Shown here piece by piece: positions 11,570 to 23,300 of a DNA stretch of 64,000 bases. The stretch covers positions 27,283-91,282 of the forward strand of contig JASAND010028820.1 of assembly GCA_030248195.1 (NCBI GenBank), in the 5' to 3' direction. The notes beneath the pieces were generated by a model. The model was not told where the DNA came from and ran no database searches. It saw only the letters and a list, made by a program, of their open reading frames with translations. Within the stretch, counting starts at the first letter, position 1. Each line of letters begins with the position of its first letter. The position numbers were made by a program, and so were the translations under genes. This DNA is from Trissonchulus latispiculum (taxonomy: Eukaryota > Nematoda > Enoplea > Enoplida > Ironidae).

Positions 11570-12265
11570 AAATCATATGAAACCTGTTTTAGAAGACAAG
11601 TATCAAGAAACATTACAATTCTCAATTTTATTCACTATTTCAAAACAGCAACATCATACGTACGTACAAAACCAGTTGCTGTATTTTTTCTTGCTTGTCA
11701 ACAGATATTGTGGCATTTGAATTTAGTGCAAACGTCACATCAACAGTAATAGAAACATGTTCTCACAAAACCAGTTAGATATGGCTGTATTTTTGCAAGC
11801 ATAACTTACTTTTGCGGCATTAGACTTTACTACTGTCTTCACGTGCTTTAAGAGCACCATAGATCGCACAAAACCGGTTACAAGTTATTTTATTGGGTAT
11901 TTTCTGCTTATTAACACTAACACCGCTAACGTGTTTACGCTTGTTTATCAAGAAACCTGTTTCGTAAATGAGTAAGACCGTTGAAGAACACTGCTCTGTT
12001 TTCTACATCGACAACAGCATTATCATTCGTACGAAACTAGTTAATAGTTATTGCTATGTTTTCGATTGAGCAATAACATCGCGGGTGTATTTTAATGTCA
12101 TTACAATTCGCTCCCTTCTCCACTGTTTCAAATGTCATATAAAAACCAGTATTTGTCGTAACTTGTTATATTCTTTTACAGATTAAAGTCGGACACCTGA
12201 AAATTACTTACTTATGAAATTGTAACTCTACTTGCGTCTCTCTTATTTTCGTAGTATCAAAACTG
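11570..12265. repeat. Degenerate ~95-105-bp subterminal repeats in the palindrome arm
   Basis: The word AAACCAGTT or a close variant (AAACCTGTT, AAACCGGTT, AAACTAGTT, AAACTGGT) recurs near 11580, 11670, 11766, 11873, 11953, 12044, 12148 and 12252, usually followed by TATTTTC-like and ATTA/ACATC words. The mirrored set lies at about 13965-14650. Such arrays could be binding sites for the encoded zinc-finger protein or for replication factors; this is inference. Confidence 0.45.
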
Positions 12266-12309
12266 GTCCGTTTTCCATGTGCAAAGTACTTACGTTTATT
12301 TGAAAAATA

Positions 12310-12315
12310 TTTATT
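12310..12315 (-). promoter_or_regulatory. Poly(A) signal AATAAA, left-arm gene
   Basis: The complement of TTTATT lies about 60 bases beyond the stop of the left-arm zinc-finger gene and mirrors the signal at 13911-13916. Confidence 0.55.
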
Positions 12316-12373
12316 CAAAAACTCTCGTATTCGCATTATGGTATTAGTAATGTTAACTGTACTAGTGCTCAGT

Positions 12374-12982
12374 TTACGTGTCTATATGATCGCCTTCCTT
12401 GTCTTCTTCTGTCGTCATCTGGTAGTCTTCTTCTTCGTCATTCATTTTCGCTAGATTGGCAAGTATATGAATGTCGATGCTTTTGTTCTTTTGAATCGCC
12501 AATTGATAAGCATCCATGGAGTCTATACCTTTGTCTTCTTCAATCAATTCCTTTTTATCGTGTATTTCTTTTATTATTGGATCATTTCTGAAATCAGTAA
12601 GTTGTATGAATTTGTTTAATAGCAAATGATTTAGCGTCTGGCGGATACGTGGCAATAAATCGGCTAATGCTTCAAGTCTAGCTCCAGCTGACGAATAACC
12701 GTCTTCTTCATATTCTCTTAAAACCCTCTTGAACTTAGGAGTATGCCTTTCTAATGCTTCAGTCTTTAAGTCATTCCAGAAAGCGCCTAGCTGTTCTGTT
12801 TCCTGGTCTTTCGCGTCATCGCTGGTCTTATTTGAATCCTGATCAGAGTCAGTATCGTATTTATCGGTTTCATCAGTGACAGCTTCGTTATGTAAGTTGT
12901 CTGCTTGGTGAGTCCTCATCTTATGATTGTATAGGCTTTGACGATGTGAATAAGTCTTCATGCAAACAGAACAGTCATACAT
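12374..12982 (-). CDS. Single C2H2 zinc-finger protein, left-arm copy
   Basis: Starting at ATG 12982, this 202-aa protein opens with one C2H2 finger (C-x2-C-x12-H-x4-H: Cys and His within YDCSVCMKTYSHRQSLYNH...H, residues about 3-24). A highly acidic Asp/Glu/Ser segment follows (about 30-65), then a helical region with FWNDLKTEALERH, ALADLLPRIRQ and a DAYQLAIQKNKSI motif near residue 165, and an acidic tail. I recall a loosely similar plan (one finger, acidic stretch, LLP and AI-KNK helices) in uncharacterised proteins of many invertebrate genomes, but cannot search it here. No intron is needed. It differs from the right-arm protein at 8 of 202 residues. The function is unknown; nucleic-acid binding is likely. 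Confidence 0.82.
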   Translation of the reverse strand: MYDCSVCMKTYSHRQSLYNHKMRTHQADNLHNEAVTDETDKYDTDSDQDSNKTSDDAKDQETEQLGAFWNDLKTEALERHTPKFKRVLREYEEDGYSSAGARLEALADLLPRIRQTLNHLLLNKFIQLTDFRNDPIIKEIHDKKELIEEDKGIDSMDAYQLAIQKNKSIDIHILANLAKMNDEEEDYQMTTEEDKEGDHIDT

Positions 12983-13028
12983 TCTCAATGCTTACGTCAG
13001 TACTTATTGTAAGTATGGAACCTATTGC

Positions 13029-13197
13029 CCTTTTATTAATTCTGGCTTACGAAAGTACTTACACAAGTCTATGCATCTACTCCCCGTCCACCTCATATCT
13101 AGAATACAAACCAAAGTTGAGAGGTGGACGTTGGATGGGGGCGTAAAAGATGCATAGACTTGTGTAAGTACTTTCGTAAGCCAGAATAAATAAAAGG
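13029..13197. promoter_or_regulatory. Central divergent promoter of the palindrome
   Basis: On each side of the centre an AT-rich TATA-like word (AATAAATAAAAG at 13185-13196; its mirror ATTAATAAAAG near 13030-13040 on the minus strand) lies roughly 45-60 bases before the ATG of the gene on that side. Head-to-head genes sharing one symmetric control region is the simplest reading. The start sites themselves are not visible. Confidence 0.5.
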
Positions 13198-13243
13198 GCA
13201 ATAGGTTTCATACTTACAGTAAGTACTGACGTAAGCATTGAGA

Positions 13244-13852
13244 ATGTATGACTGTCCTGTTTGCATGAAGACTTATTCACATCGTCAAAGCCTATACAAT
13301 CATAAGATGAGGACTCACCAAGCAGACAACTTACATAACGAAGCTGTCACTGATGAAACCGATAAATACGATACTGACTCTGATCAGGATTCAAATAAGA
13401 TCAGCGATGACGCGAAAGACCAGGAAACAGAACAGGTAGGCGCTTTCTGGAATGACTTAAAGACTGAAGCATTAGAAAGGCATACTCCTAAGTTCAAGAG
13501 GCTTTTAAGAGAATATGAAGAAGACGGTTATTCGTCAGCTGGAGCAAGACTTGAAGCATTAGCCGATTTATTGCCACGTATCCGCCAGACGCTAAATCAT
13601 TTGCTATTAAACAAATTCACACAACTTACTGATTTCAGAAATGATCCAATAATAAAAGAAATACACGATAAAAAGGAATTGATTGAAGAAGACAAAGGTA
13701 TAGACTCCATGGATGCTTATCAATTGGCGATTCAAAAGAACAAAAGCATCGACATTCATATACTTGCCAATCTAGCAGAAATGAATGACGAAGAAGAAGA
13801 CTACCGGATGTCGACAGAAGAAGACAAAGAAGGCGATCATATAGACACGTAA
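13244..13852 (+). CDS. Single C2H2 zinc-finger protein, right-arm copy
   Basis: Inverted twin of the left-arm gene, 202 aa from ATG 13244 to TAA. The finger (YDCPVCMKTYSHRQSLYNH...H), acidic stretch and helical domain are all kept. The eight differences from the left copy (S/P, T/I, L/V, V/L, I/T, K/E, Q/R, T/S) are mostly conservative and none touches a zinc ligand. Both frames stay open, which argues for selection, for gene conversion between arms, or for recent formation. An AATAAA at 13911-13916 is the likely poly(A) signal, and the left arm has the same at 12310-12315 (complement). Confidence 0.85.
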   Translation: MYDCPVCMKTYSHRQSLYNHKMRTHQADNLHNEAVTDETDKYDTDSDQDSNKISDDAKDQETEQVGAFWNDLKTEALERHTPKFKRLLREYEEDGYSSAGARLEALADLLPRIRQTLNHLLLNKFTQLTDFRNDPIIKEIHDKKELIEEDKGIDSMDAYQLAIQKNKSIDIHILANLAEMNDEEEDYRMSTEEDKEGDHIDT

Positions 13853-13910
13853 ACTGAGCACCAGTACAGTTAACATTACTAATACCATAAAGCGAATGGG
13901 AAAGTTGTTG

Positions 13911-13916
13911 AATAAA
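13911..13916 (+). promoter_or_regulatory. Poly(A) signal AATAAA, right-arm gene
   Basis: AATAAA lies 59 bases after the TAA of the right-arm zinc-finger gene. Confidence 0.6.
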
Positions 13917-14855
13917 TATTTTCCAAATAAGCGTAAGTACTTTGTACATGGAAAACGGACCAGTTTTGATACTACGAAAATAACAGAGACGCAAGTAGAG
14001 TTACAATTTCATAAGTAAGTAATTTTCAGGTGCCCGACTTTAATCTGTAAAAGAATACAACAAGTTACGACAAATACTGGTTTTTATATGACATTTGAAA
14101 CAGTGGAGAAGGGAGCGAATTGTAATGGCATTAAAATACACCCACGATGTTATTGCTTAATCGAAAACATAGCAATAACTATTAACTAGTTTCGTACGAA
14201 TGATAATGCTGTTGTCGATGTAGAAAACAGAGCAGTGTTCTTCAACGGTCTTACTCATTTACGAAACAGGTTTCTTGACAAACAAGCGTAAACACGTTAG
14301 CGGTGTTAGTGTTAATAAGCAGAAAATACCCAATAAAATAACTTGTAACCGGTTTTGTGCGATCTATGGTGCTCTTAAAGCACGTGAAGACAGTGTAAAG
14401 TCTAATGCCGCAAAAGTAAGTTATGCTTGCAAAAATACAGCCATATCTAACTGGTTTTGTGAGAACATGTTTCTATTACTGTTGATGTGACGTTTGCACT
14501 AAATTCAAATGCCACACTATCTGTTGACAAGCAAGAAAAAATACAGCAACTGGTTTTGTACGTACGTATGATGTTGCTGTTTTGAAATAGTGAATAAAAT
14601 TGAGAATTGTAATGTTTCTTGATACTTGTCTTCTAAAACAGGTTTCATATGATTTGCAGCTAGCCAACTTTATAATTTATACGGAGAGACGCGTACTGTC
14701 GCTAGTAACCAAACTTACTACATTGCAGGATTCCCAGAGAAATCCTACTTTGCAGGATTCACTTTTGAACTAGGAGCAAGTAGGATTCCCTTAGATTTGA
14801 ACTAGAATGGAATCCTATTTTGTGCCAGAATCGCCATTTTATATCTACTTGCAAT

Positions 14856-17158
14856 CAAATTCATAATGAGAAGTACAGACAGATAAAACAGATATATTCA
14901 GACAAATGATATTGGTGTTTAGATGTTACTTACCTCTCCATGTTCAAGCAATCTAAAAGTAAATTTCCGAATCAAAGACTTCGTAAATCAAATTGGTCAG
15001 CTTCAATCAGAATTCGTCTTTTTGAAAACTCTCACCACAAAATTTGCCGTGAAATAAAGTCTAAGAAGTAAACTTGTAAATTTCACAAATTCTCCACCAA
15101 TTAACGATCAATTTCCATTATTATTGTTATCGTAAAAATGAAGGAACACTATTCACATTTATTATTGTTACGCATGTTAATTCTTGATGTGTGAAGTTTA
15201 AATCCAGACTATGCGCCACCTGTAAGCTTTGGCCAGTGTCTGTGTTTCCAGATTCTTTACTCTGCTGTCATGGTCAGTTCCGTCAGGCGCGATAACAGAG
15301 GCTTTCTCATTATTGGCCGGAGATTCGAATTTATTGTTGCTAGAGTTGCATGAGCAATGTCTTCCGCTGTTGTATTAGCCAGACATGGACGTTATTGTTG
15401 ATGCTGATTTTAAGCCCAATACTAACAATTTAGAGGAATTACTATAGACTTCACAAACTGTAATAGCTCAAGCTTGAGAACAACTCGAGTATACCTGGAA
15501 AATTAACTGCCATGCTCGAGTGAATCCCCAGCACTCGCAGGAATAAGCTAACCACGAGCATAGAATTGCAGTCTTCTTTCGAGCCATTATTCATCCTGAC
15601 CAGGTTTCGCTCGAGAATAAGGATATTTCTAGAGAATTTTGACTGCTGAAATATTTTCTCCTCGGTGAAAAATCATAATATTATGTAACATCATGTGTTG
15701 AAACTAAATGTAATGGCTTAATATGTCAAAATCCAATTCATGAAACGTGTTTTGCTATGGACACATCAATCTGGCTCCGGAAAACCGCCATTTCTGTAAC
15801 CTGTTATTTCATAACCAACCGTTAAAATTGTTTTATTCCTGCAGTTCGAATTGAGATTTATGAAACCTCAAAGATTTGCTTAACATTGAGCTAATCTTGA
15901 GCTAGTTTTATTTAATTTTAAGCTCGAGAATAGCTAAGGTAAATTTATGAATGGATGCGTAAAATTGATTGTCTACTTTTTAAAAGTTAGAGAATAAAAT
16001 TATACTCGAGCTAACCTCAAGGTTTGTAATTCTTGAGCTAAACTCTAGTGGTGCTGGAGAATAACACTCCGAGAATAGCTGTGGACTAGGGCGAGAACCC
16101 GGAGTTTGCTTCGACAGAGACTAAATTCGAGAATGGCTTATGCGTTCGCCGTTAGGCTTTTCATCTATGATTATTGATTAAGAAGCTGTTTTAAGCATTT
16201 TATTCGTAAAGTGCAGGGCCCTAGTGTAAGAATGTTAACAGATTAATTTATTTGTGATAAATGAGTTGATATTACGTTGTTTCCAGATTTTAGATACATA
16301 CTCAAAAACTATTGGTTATCACCATTAAGACTAGCAGACTTTACCGCAGGCAGCGCAATTTGTTCTTATTCTATCCGTATTTTGTTCAGATCACATTTGG
16401 ATTTTTTGGACAGAAATTTTGGATCAAAAAGTGGTATTTTTCCAAATAAATCTACTTTCAAATTTAGAAAAACCGAGTAGATCACAGGAAAGCTGACACA
16501 TTAGCGGTCCTAAAAATTCTATTGAAATTTTTCCATAAAGTGAGTCGGGAGAAATAGCCAGTTAAAGTTAGAAAAGTGGCAAAGATCAAAGGATTTTGAA
16601 AATTGAAAAAATTGAATAACTCGCACGCAGTTCTTGTCGAAATTAGCGGATATTTGGGAAACAGTAAGTTTGGGGCCTGGCTAATTTTCCACTTTACGGC
16701 TAGTTCCTGCCATCTACTGATTTTTTAGAACCGAAAAAACTATTCTTTGAAATATTTAATTTTTTCAAATTTTCTTTTCAGCCATAGGAAAGTTCATGCC
16801 GTGACGGTTCCGAAAAAAATATTCATTTTTACTGCAGCAAAAACGTGCCGCTAAGGCTAAGCCAGTTAAAACAGTTTAGCTCCCTACATTTTTTGAGGCT
16901 GCCCTATCCCTACAATGAGAAATAGCGAAGAAAATAAAGATGGCACTATATCTGTGAGAACTGGGATACTAACTAAAACGACTAACAACTTCATCCTTTC
17001 TTTGTAAACATTTGCCTATAATTTTTACATTGTATTTAAGATTCATTGCAGCATAATATCAAAATAGTGTCTTTAATATTTGCTAATTCAAAAGCTGTTC
17101 AAATAAAGATGATTTGAAGAAAATAAATGCATTATGCTATTTTTCTCGACAAAGATAC
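14856..17158. other. Intergenic DNA upstream of protease copy A
   Basis: No exon was recognised. Bases about 15460-16140 are rich in CTCGAG and CGAGAATAGCT words in both orientations (for example GCTCGAGAATAAG, AGCTCGAGAATAGC and TTGAGCTAAACTC), consistent with a worn foldback element. Bases 16340-16600 are the second copy of the interspersed repeat at 8470-8790. Confidence 0.5.
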
Positions 17159-17168
17159 TATATAAAAG
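17159..17168 (+). promoter_or_regulatory. TATA box of protease copy A
   Basis: TATATAAAAG lies 63 bases before the ATG. About 25-30 bases downstream there is an initiator-like TCAGT (around 17188), which would give a leader of about 40 bases. Confidence 0.7.
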
Positions 17169-17230
17169 CTTCGCCCCAACAGTTTAGTCAGTAGTCAAGT
17201 CTTGAGCTCTGCACTTGCAATCGCGGGATT

Positions 17231-17303
17231 ATGAAATTGTTTATCCTGTTAGCTATTTTTGGCGCTACGTATAGCGCTAGCAGAGGCAGACTACCGTTAC
17301 ATG
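17231..17303 (+). CDS. Copy A exon 1: signal peptide
   Basis: The start ATG follows the TATA box. MKLFILLAIFGATYSA is a typical signal sequence with a Lys, a hydrophobic core and small residues before cleavage. The donor is GTAAGA, phase 1. Confidence 0.88.
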
Positions 17304-20300
17304 GTAAGATGGTTATCGGAAATTTGTCTTGTTTCTTATTTTATTACAGTTTAAAATACAATACCTATAATTGTTTATCCTCTTAGCTGTTTTCGGCGTC
17401 AGTTATGGCGCTGGCAGGGGCAGAGTCAAAAGTGTGGTTTCGTTGCATGGTAAGATTTGTGGGAATTTTAAATTTTTTGTTGTCGAAGCTTACTTTACAA
17501 CTGCCCTTTCAGCTCTACATTTTAGTAAAACCCGTGCAGACCCTAGTGACCTTGTTAATCAACATGGAAGTTGTATTATCACACGTCGCCTGAAATGAGA
17601 CCAGTAGTTTATAAAATAGGTATTACAGTAGAAGTTCTGAAGCACCAGACATAGTTTCTGTATGCACGATTGTTTCAGGTCAAGGATCAGCCAGCAGAGG
17701 AAATGGAAAATACGGTAAAAAATATGCATAGCAGATAAACGCCTATTGAATACTTACACTTGATTGCACTAAAAGAGATAATCTCGAGCTTCAGATTATC
17801 AAGAGATTAACTCAAGATTAACTGGAGATTATCCTCATCGAGCTTTCCACCAACTAAAGCTAGAGATAATCGTGAGCTCGAGATAATCTCCAACTACTAA
17901 AATTTCAACCCTACCCCTGAGTAGGATTAAGTCAGGATTATCTCGCAGTTTTCATTGGAAATGCCTGAATTTGAACCGTTGGTGTAAATTACTTCTACTT
18001 TAGCAACAAGTTTTCAGCATTGTTACACTTTGTAAATACCATAGCTCACAATACTTGATAAAAGATGCCTTTATCGATATATTCGAAAACCTTTTAGTTT
18101 TCTAAACACCTTATTAAAAAATTGTTTAGACACAAAAAATAAAGAAGAATTTATTGATATATCCTTATCTAAACGTTGAAACCTAAATCAGCTACATCTT
18201 GTATTTGAATCTCCAAACAATCCTTTTTATTTAAAATGCATAAATTGGATAATAATATGGTCAAGCACATATTCCCGGCTGATGCCGCTCAAGTACCGCT
18301 CAAGTAAATATTATTTTGTAATCGACAGATTACCCTTCAAAAAGTTCCCAATTTGATTGGCGAAACTGCTCATCACATGACATAAAAATACAGTTTGATT
18401 GGTGAATCTTGAACTTGAGATAATCTCGAGCTTGAGCTGCAGATCGGATAATCTCGAACCATTTTTAGTTGGCACAGCAGATAATCTCTAACTCAGAGTC
18501 AGAGATAAGCACAGCTAATTCAATCCTGAACTTGAAGATTATCTCTAGCTTAAGCTTGAGATAATCTAGTTGTTGCTGAAAACGGGCGTTTGTTTGGGCT
18601 AAAACGTATCGAGTAGCAAGAAAACTCAATGCGAAGTTGCGAAATTTCGTGTTACCTTGCATTTGGTCGATTTCCTCGATCGTTAAGACCTGCTGAGCCA
18701 AATCTAATAAGTCGTCCCTCGACCCATATGTCCTTCATTTCATACCGTGGCACAAAAACAACTTTCGGCCGATTCTTCGGCTGTAGCTAACATAGCTTAC
18801 AGCAATTCAATGCTGAACTGAAGATTATCTCTTACTTAAGCATGAGATAATCTTGATGTTGGTGCCAACGGGCGTTAATCTCAAAAATGAACTATTTTAA
18901 TTCCAAAAAACGATGCATGCAAGTCTGCAAGCATGCGCAACTGTGTGTGCACTCAGTTATGGAAAGGGTACTGGGAGCTTAGTTCACTTTTGGGAGGGGA
19001 TACGACATTATCTGTATCGTCATCCTGAACTGAGACTTTTGTTTTCTCCTATGTCATTGCTAACATTACAATTTATGGAATTCTAGGGGACTTATTCGAA
19101 GGTGATATTATTTTGACCAATGAAGAAGATAAAGTGGGTATTTGTTCCAAATCATTTAATTTAATCAGACTATCAGATTAATTGAAAAATAGAATTTGCT
19201 TGTAAAATTAAGTATTATTTAGATAATAGGAAATAAATTATTAGGATGACAATCGAAAGGAATCAGTTCAGACAGCTGTTTCAGAAAGATGAACTAACTT
19301 TTTAATTCATGTACAGTTACCGATCATGCTAATTGCGACATTGTTTGCACAAATCCAGTGGAATGTGTATAGTCTGAAATTTAGAACCGGAATGCCATAA
19401 CTGATCCCGATAAGAAATGGCCAAAAGACTCCCATGGTCACGTGATCATTCCATTTGTTTATCACAATGATCTACGTAAGGGTTTATGGCTCAATAGAAT
19501 TTTAGCGATACAAAATAGATATTCAATCTTCAACCATACACTTACGTTGTTGGATCAATTTACTCAAAACTATTTCACAGAATAAATAAGGAACAACCAG
19601 CATATCCGTGAAAATATGACAGAGGTGTGCGTGTGCTGTGCTGACTGCTCATGTGCTGAGGCTGTGCTGACTGCCCATACCAAGGCTTAGAGTTTTGGGC
19701 TTGCACAGTCTGGAATATCGTAGACTAATAAATGATGCTGTGTTGTGTTTTAAGATAGTTAGACATCTAATTGATTTGGAATTTTCTGACTTTTTTGAGT
19801 ATTGTCCAGATGGTGGGACTAGAGGGCATGGACTTCGACTTAAACCAATTAAAAGACCGCTATTAGTTGTAACGCAGAATTTCTTTAGTTGGCGTGTAGT
19901 TAGACTTTGGAACTCATTGACTGAAGAAGTTGTAAATGCAGCCACTGTAAATATTTTCAGGCAAAGGATTGAAGAACTAGATTTGGGTGCTTTTTTAATA
20001 GGGCGGGGGCTTAGATGACCAGTGCTGGTCTTCTCTCGTCCTTCTTGAAATTAATTATAAACATTTGAGTATATATGTAATTATTGAACTATAACCATTT
20101 TTTTTTGTTCGATGCTAATAAAATTTATGTACTAATTTGTTTATCGTTTCTTTTTCAAGTAAACGAATTGTCTTGTCTTGTCTTGTCTTGATCTAGCCGA
20201 AAAGACTATTGAGTACCTTGCAGCCGTTTTGAACGTTTAAGATTTTACACCTTTTTAGCGCACGGTGCCAAAAGAGGCTTCGAAGCAGCCAGGCTGATGT

Positions 20301-23300
20301 ATGCCAGAAATACCTGCATCCGTTATGTGGAGAGAACCAATGAAAAGAATTATATTGAAGTTAATCCAAACGGAGGGTACTATTTTTATCTTGAGTTATT
20401 GATAATATTTTAAAATTTTACAGGAAATATGGACAACTTCAACAACAAAGGTTCTTGAGTATCACATTAACGTGAGAAATATCACCTTTCCTACTCTAAA
20501 CTTAGCTCATGCTTTTGCTGTGAAATGTTTAATTACAAATATTTGTCAAGGCATGTCCTTCTGACCATTTCTAGTTTAACTTTTCCTACAATTTATTTCC
20601 TGCTTCTTTAGATGTTCTTCTCATGTGGGAGTTCAGAATAGCGGAAAGCAAATCATGACATTGGGTGGCGGATGTCATAGCCGGGGAACGGCTGGACATG
20701 AAATGATGCACGCGGCGGGATTTTGGCACGAGCAGAGCCGACCCGATAGAGATGATTACATCACCATTGTTTGGGACAACATTGCTGAAGGTAGGGATAC
20801 CACTAATCAAAAGCCGCAATACTAATTGTAAACTAGAGACGGCATAAATTTATTTTGTTATATGCCACGTTTCAACTGGGTTTATGTCTCGCCCACGCGG
20901 AAGGTTTTATTTTGGCTAAAATATGACTACTGCTGGAAATATTTTCCTACATTTGCATGCACTGTATTAATACCTGTTTAGGCACAAAGTATAACTTTGA
21001 AAAATGCAAAGAATGCACAACACAAGGATTACCCTATGACTACGGAAGGTTTGCTGTTAAGCTTATAATCGAATAGCTAAAGAAAACAGCTCCAATCATT
21101 TTAACTTTTGTCGTTAATTTATTTTTTAATCTTAGCAGCTAGAGTATATAATAGGAAGAGTGAAACACTCAACCCTTCCTAATGTTGTAAGCGTGCGAGA
21201 TGCCCTGCAGATTCAGGCCGAAATCTCGGGAGGGGTTAACCATACGTTTATATTCGTTTGAACTAAAACCCATCTGACTGACTAATCACCTAGCTGATTT
21301 CAAGTTTACCTGTATAAGTGGACCCCGCTCCCCGAGATTTCGGAGGAGGAGGGTCCCAACTCCCAATTACCCGTAGAATCACGTCCCAATTCTCATGTTA
21401 TTTTTAAATATAGTCAAATTGACTAGTGGTAAGTGCTGTAATTATAGTAACTTTGATAATTCGTTATTAAGATAGTAATGGTTTAATTCATTTTTAGAAA
21501 CTTATAGTTTTTTAGTATCATGCACTATGAAGAAGAAGCATTCACTAAGCAAGCTGGCCTGAAAACTATCGTTCGAAAGCAGCAAGGGTACGTTAAACCA
21601 AAATATACTAAATTTGGACAGTTATGGGCGAGCCATCTATTTGTGGGATAGGCTTGGGGGAAACAGTCTGAAGGCTTTAATTTTTGCACACTTGAGGATT
21701 TCTCAATTTTTTTGAAATCCTTTCACTTTATCCAGCTGGATATTTTGAGCACTGTTGCCATGTATTGCTTATTTCAGGCCTGAAATCAGTCGACAGAGTA
21801 AATTCAGCAATTTGGATATCAAAAAGTTGAATAAGCTTTATGACTGTGATCAAAGCGCTATTAATGATGATGTCGAAGAGACTAAGCCAGATGGTAATAA
21901 TAAATCAGAAAATATTGTGAATAAATTAATTAATTGGGGGCTAACCATAGGTTAACGCGGGGGGGGTCTGGGAGGGGTTCAAGCCCCCCCCCCCCAACCC
22001 GGACAAAGTACAAGCCCTACCACCGTCGGGGACTAGGGGTAACAAAAAATGGCCAAGGTGTTGTGATCTGTACTCATGCTATATCGACAATGTCGTGATC
22101 TAAGCCCACATGTATCAAATTGTTCTGATGTTAGAATGTATCTGTTTAAATAAGCTGAGTAACTGTTGTAATGAATCATTCTGGTTAGTGACTGACAAGT
22201 CAGTAAAACACCACATTTGGCGACGAGGTATGGCAGTACACTCAGCTTTTGGAAGCCCTCCGATACCATTTTTGGCCACTCCGGGTGAACCATCAATGTC
22301 TTGGAAGATCTTAAAGAAAGCGTTTCAGAACTATCTTCTCGCGAGTGGGGGCATGGAGAGTCGGTTCGGTGAGCAGCGTCGGGTTGCGCTTTTCCTCAAC
22401 TGCGTCGGTGCTGAAGCCCTACGAGTCTACTACACGTTGCCAGGATCCGAGAACAACGACATGACGTTGGAGCAAGGCATGGATCTGATTGGGAGTCACT
22501 ACGATGCAAGGGTTAACGCAGTGGCAAACCGATACAAATTCAAACAGAGGAAACAAGGATCCCAGGAATCTGTAGACCAGTGGATGGCCGATCTTCGCTT
22601 TCTCATAGCCGACTGCGACAATGGCGAGCTGCAGGCGCGTAGCCAGGGGGGGGGGCGAGGGGGGCATGCCCCCCCCCAAATGGAAGACAAAGGAGAAAAT
22701 GTTATGAGTAGCTGCAGTGTGAATGAATATTTCGAAAATTTTTCGCCTGCGACGCTACTTTTGCACAAAATATCCCAAAAATCCCTAGATTTTGCTTGAA
22801 ATTTGCCTCCACTGGTTCCGTTGCGGTAGAAATTTCAGAGCATTTTTGACTTGCCCCCTCCGAAATTTTTTTCTGGCTACGCTAGTGGCAAGCTGCAAGG
22901 ATACGCTCCGGATAGGATATCACTATAGGATATAGGATATCCTCAGGATAGGCTACGCTCACTCAAAAGGATCTATCCGTTCAAGTTCATGCTAGCGGGA
23001 GCAAGAAGGGCAGCTTTCAGGGTCACCAAAGAACCAGTCAAAGTGATAGCCGTCATCGTCCCTAACCAAACAAGCCGGCCCTTCGTATGCTACTACTGGG
23101 TGCCCTAGTTGTGGTGGTGGTGGAGGACACAATGGCAAATCTTGTCCAGCGTCCCGTGCAACATGCAATGGTTGCGGCGGAAGAGGTCATTATAAAAGGG
23201 TGTGTCCCACTCAGTCCTTGGAAGCCGACATTGGGTTCATTGAGGATGAAGAAAAGCATAAAGTTATAATTATTTCAGTCGTAACAATTTTTCAAATTTT

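Larger units (their letters stand above)
11376..13095. repeat. Left arm of the palindrome
   Basis: This arm pairs with 13121-14849 with scattered substitutions and small indels. The innermost paired word is GTCCACCTC / GAGGTGGAC, flanking the loop 13096-13120. The arms differ at eight codons within the shared gene, so the palindrome is old enough to have drifted or is only partly homogenised. Confidence 0.9.
11376..14849. mobile_element. Polinton/Maverick-ended palindromic element with two zinc-finger genes
   Basis: The 3474-bp unit begins AGTAGATATAAAATGG and ends with the exact complement, CCATTTTATATCTACT. The six bases TGCAAT sit directly outside each end (11370-11375 and 14850-14855). 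AGT...ACT ends with a 6-bp target duplication are the known signature of Polinton/Maverick elements. Unlike full Polintons (15-25 kb) it has no polymerase, integrase, ATPase, protease or capsid gene. It consists almost wholly of two inverted arms of about 1.72 kb around a 25-base loop. Each arm holds one intact 202-codon gene, transcribed outward from the centre. It may be a deletion derivative made of two long terminal repeats, or a distinct small replicon that borrows Polinton machinery. Confidence 0.8.
13121..14849. repeat. Right arm of the palindrome
   Basis: Inverse copy of the left arm. It carries the plus-strand zinc-finger gene, its AATAAA, and the subterminal degenerate repeats in reverse order. 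Confidence 0.9.

Noticed and set aside
17371..17598. 75-codon frame as a separate small secreted peptide
   Set aside because: It begins on TTG after an in-frame stop and continues through a clear GTAAG donor; it is the decayed copy of exon 1.
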